From an uncultured Desulfobacterales bacterium (lineage in GTDB: Bacteria; Desulfobacterota; Desulfobacteria; Desulfobacterales; G020354645), in NCBI GenBank assembly GCA_947259865.1, contig CAMYNZ010000325.1, positions 1 to 6,020 of the forward strand: a DNA stretch of 6,020 bases. Direction: 5' to 3'. The notes under the pieces were generated by a model, which searched no databases, was not told the origin of the DNA, and was given only the letters and a program-made list of their open reading frames with translations. Positions 4,642 to 6,020 of this stretch are shown piece after piece (position 1 is the first letter of the stretch; every line of letters begins with the position of its first letter). A program made the position numbers and the translations under genes.

Positions 4642-6020
4642 GTGGCAGAAGCGGCAGCTGTTAGTTTAACCGATAGAGGCTGGTTGTATAAGACCAGGGC
4701 ATTTCTCAATGCCAATCTGGTGAATATCTTTGCCGGTGGTCTTTTTGCCCTTCTTGCCATCTTCCTCCTTTATCCGATTATCACTGTGCTGATCAAAAGC
4801 TTATGGGGGGATGAAGGATTTACATTCGACTTTTATGTCGAGTTTTTCAGTTATAACTTTTACTACTGGTCTCTCCTCAACACCCTTATCCTGGGTTTGG
4901 CCGTGATGATCATATTGCTGGTGGTCGGGTTTTGTTTTGCCTACTTGACCACCCGGGGACCTTTGTGGTTGAGAAAACCGTTGAAAATTGTGGCCCTGCT
5001 CCCTCTGGCGGCTCCGCCCTATATTTTTTCCATTTCTTTGATTACCCTTTTTGGCCGCAATGGTTTGATTAACAACCTGTTTAACCTGGATTTTAACATC
5101 TACAGCTGGACCGGGGTTATTTCGGCCCAGTGCCTGGCTTTTCTGCCGCTGTCATTTATGATGATTGAAAATGTCTTGAACTCCCTTAACCCCAGCCTGG
5201 AAGAAACGGCCAGCGATATGGGAGCATCTGAGGTTCGGATTGTTCGTTCCATCACAATCCCTCTGGCAGCCCCCGGCCTATTAAAAGCAGCCCTTCTGGT
5301 CTTTGTGATGACCATCGCCGAGTTCGGCAATCCCGCGATCCTTGGCGGCAGAACACCGTTTCTGGCGGTGGACACCTATCTGGCGATCACCGGTGAAGGC
5401 GATTTCAATATGGCCAGCGTTCTCTCTGTTGTGTTGATAACGCCTTGTGTACTGATATTCATCCTTCATAATTATGTTTTAAAGGGCAGAGGCTATGCCA
5501 CCATCACCGGAAAAGGCATGGCTGCCGAACCGAAACCAATAGCTCCTATTATCAGGATTCCTTTTATGCTCATCAGTTTAGCTGTAGCTGTGACGGTGCT
5601 GATGAGCTTCGGGGTTATTCTGCTGGGATCATTTGTCAAGATTGTCGGTGTGGACAATACGTTTGTCATCGATCACGTCCTGAATACCCAGTCCAACGTT
5701 GCGATTTGGAACAGCATCAAGGTCTCGCTGGGGGCCGGCCTGGTCGGTGCCATCGTCGGAACGTTGCTGGCCTATGTCATTATGCGCGGAAAATTCCCCG
5801 GCAAGCATATAATGGAGATGGTCGCCCTGTCGGGGTTCGCACTTCCCGGCACGGTCATTGGCGTGGGGTATATCATGGCGTTTAACCGCCCGCCGTTCCT
5901 TCTGACCGGCGGCATCTTGATCATTATTTTAAACTGTGTGTTTCGATTCCTGGCCGTCGGTGTTGAAGCCGGAATCAGCAAGCTGCACCAGATCAGTGTC
6001 GAAATCGAAGAGGCTTCGGC
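4642..6020 (+). CDS. Fused two-domain ABC importer permease (FbpB/AfuB/PhnU-like), 3' end cut by window edge
   Basis: This inner-membrane permease forms the solute channel. The frame stays open for 459 codons from GTG 4642 to the window edge. Hydrophobic helices can be seen at about 29-52, 76-102, 113-138, 155-175, 212-230, 258-282, 305-333, 358-381, 393-415 and 421-440. The first EAA loop, which docks onto the ATPase, reads EETASDMG (187-194), continuing to ITIPL (204-208). A second one begins with EEAS (456-459) exactly where the window ends. Two EAA loops in one chain mean that two permease domains are fused, as in FbpB-type importers of about 500-700 residues, so tens to over a hundred residues are missing. 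The basic, Pro-containing linker between the halves lies near 281-305. It should pair with the binding protein at 3271-4338 and with an ATPase outside the window, possibly the next gene. Confidence 0.95.
   Translation, partial: MAEAAAVSLTDRGWLYKTRAFLNANLVNIFAGGLFALLAIFLLYPIITVLIKSLWGDEGFTFDFYVEFFSYNFYYWSLLNTLILGLAVMIILLVVGFCFAYLTTRGPLWLRKPLKIVALLPLAAPPYIFSISLITLFGRNGLINNLFNLDFNIYSWTGVISAQCLAFLPLSFMMIENVLNSLNPSLEETASDMGASEVRIVRSITIPLAAPGLLKAALLVFVMTIAEFGNPAILGGRTPFLAVDTYLAITGEGDFNMASVLSVVLITPCVLIFILHNYVLKGRGYATITGKGMAAEPKPIAPIIRIPFMLISLAVAVTVLMSFGVILLGSFVKIVGVDNTFVIDHVLNTQSNVAIWNSIKVSLGAGLVGAIVGTLLAYVIMRGKFPGKHIMEMVALSGFALPGTVIGVGYIMAFNRPPFLLTGGILIIILNCVFRFLAVGVEAGISKLHQISVEIEEAS

Noticed and set aside
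5100..5981. Three minus-strand frames of 62-91 codons
   Set aside because: They are antisense to the permease, whose membrane helices and EAA loops establish the real coding strand.

Overview
The window looks like chromosomal sequence from a moderate-GC Gram-negative bacterium. A sulfate-reducer-type deltaproteobacterium (Desulfobacterota) is my best guess, from the style of the ABC transporter proteins and from the structured intergenic repeats. That is an impression, since no rRNA or marker gene is present. The content is two ABC importer gene sets of the Fe(III)/2-aminoethylphosphonate/hexose-phosphate type (FbpABC-, PhnSTU- and AfuABC-like), arranged divergently around a gene-free region of about 1 kb.

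Left half (minus strand): a periplasmic solute-binding protein (2231 to 1206) is followed by a strong intrinsic terminator (1091-1137). About 190 nt further on is an ATP-binding subunit (903 to beyond base 1) whose C-terminus is cut by the window edge. Its permease is not in view and would lie further left.

Centre (2232-3270): no convincing protein gene. From left to right it holds a candidate promoter for the left binding protein, an isolated hairpin (2353-2386), a 320-bp fold-back MITE-like element bounded by CTAG (2421-2740) with nested palindromes, an AT-rich stretch with a repeated TTGACTTAT motif (2900-2927), and a structured leader (3168-3245). The leader has an anti-SD-perfect ribosome site and a possible 23-codon ORF just before the right binding protein.

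Right half (plus strand): a second, diverged binding protein (3271-4338) is followed by a 303-nt gap and then a fused two-domain permease (4642 to beyond 6020), cut inside its second EAA loop. Its ATPase would lie further right.

Both binding proteins are predicted to be exported and to deliver an anionic solute to their membrane complexes. Both keep an S-G-T anion-binding motif but lack the adjacent tyrosine pair typical of ferric-ion-binding FbpA, so phosphorylated or other organic anions are at least as likely as iron. The genes are ordinary importer components. The less ordinary parts are the fold-back element and the leader of the right-hand operon.
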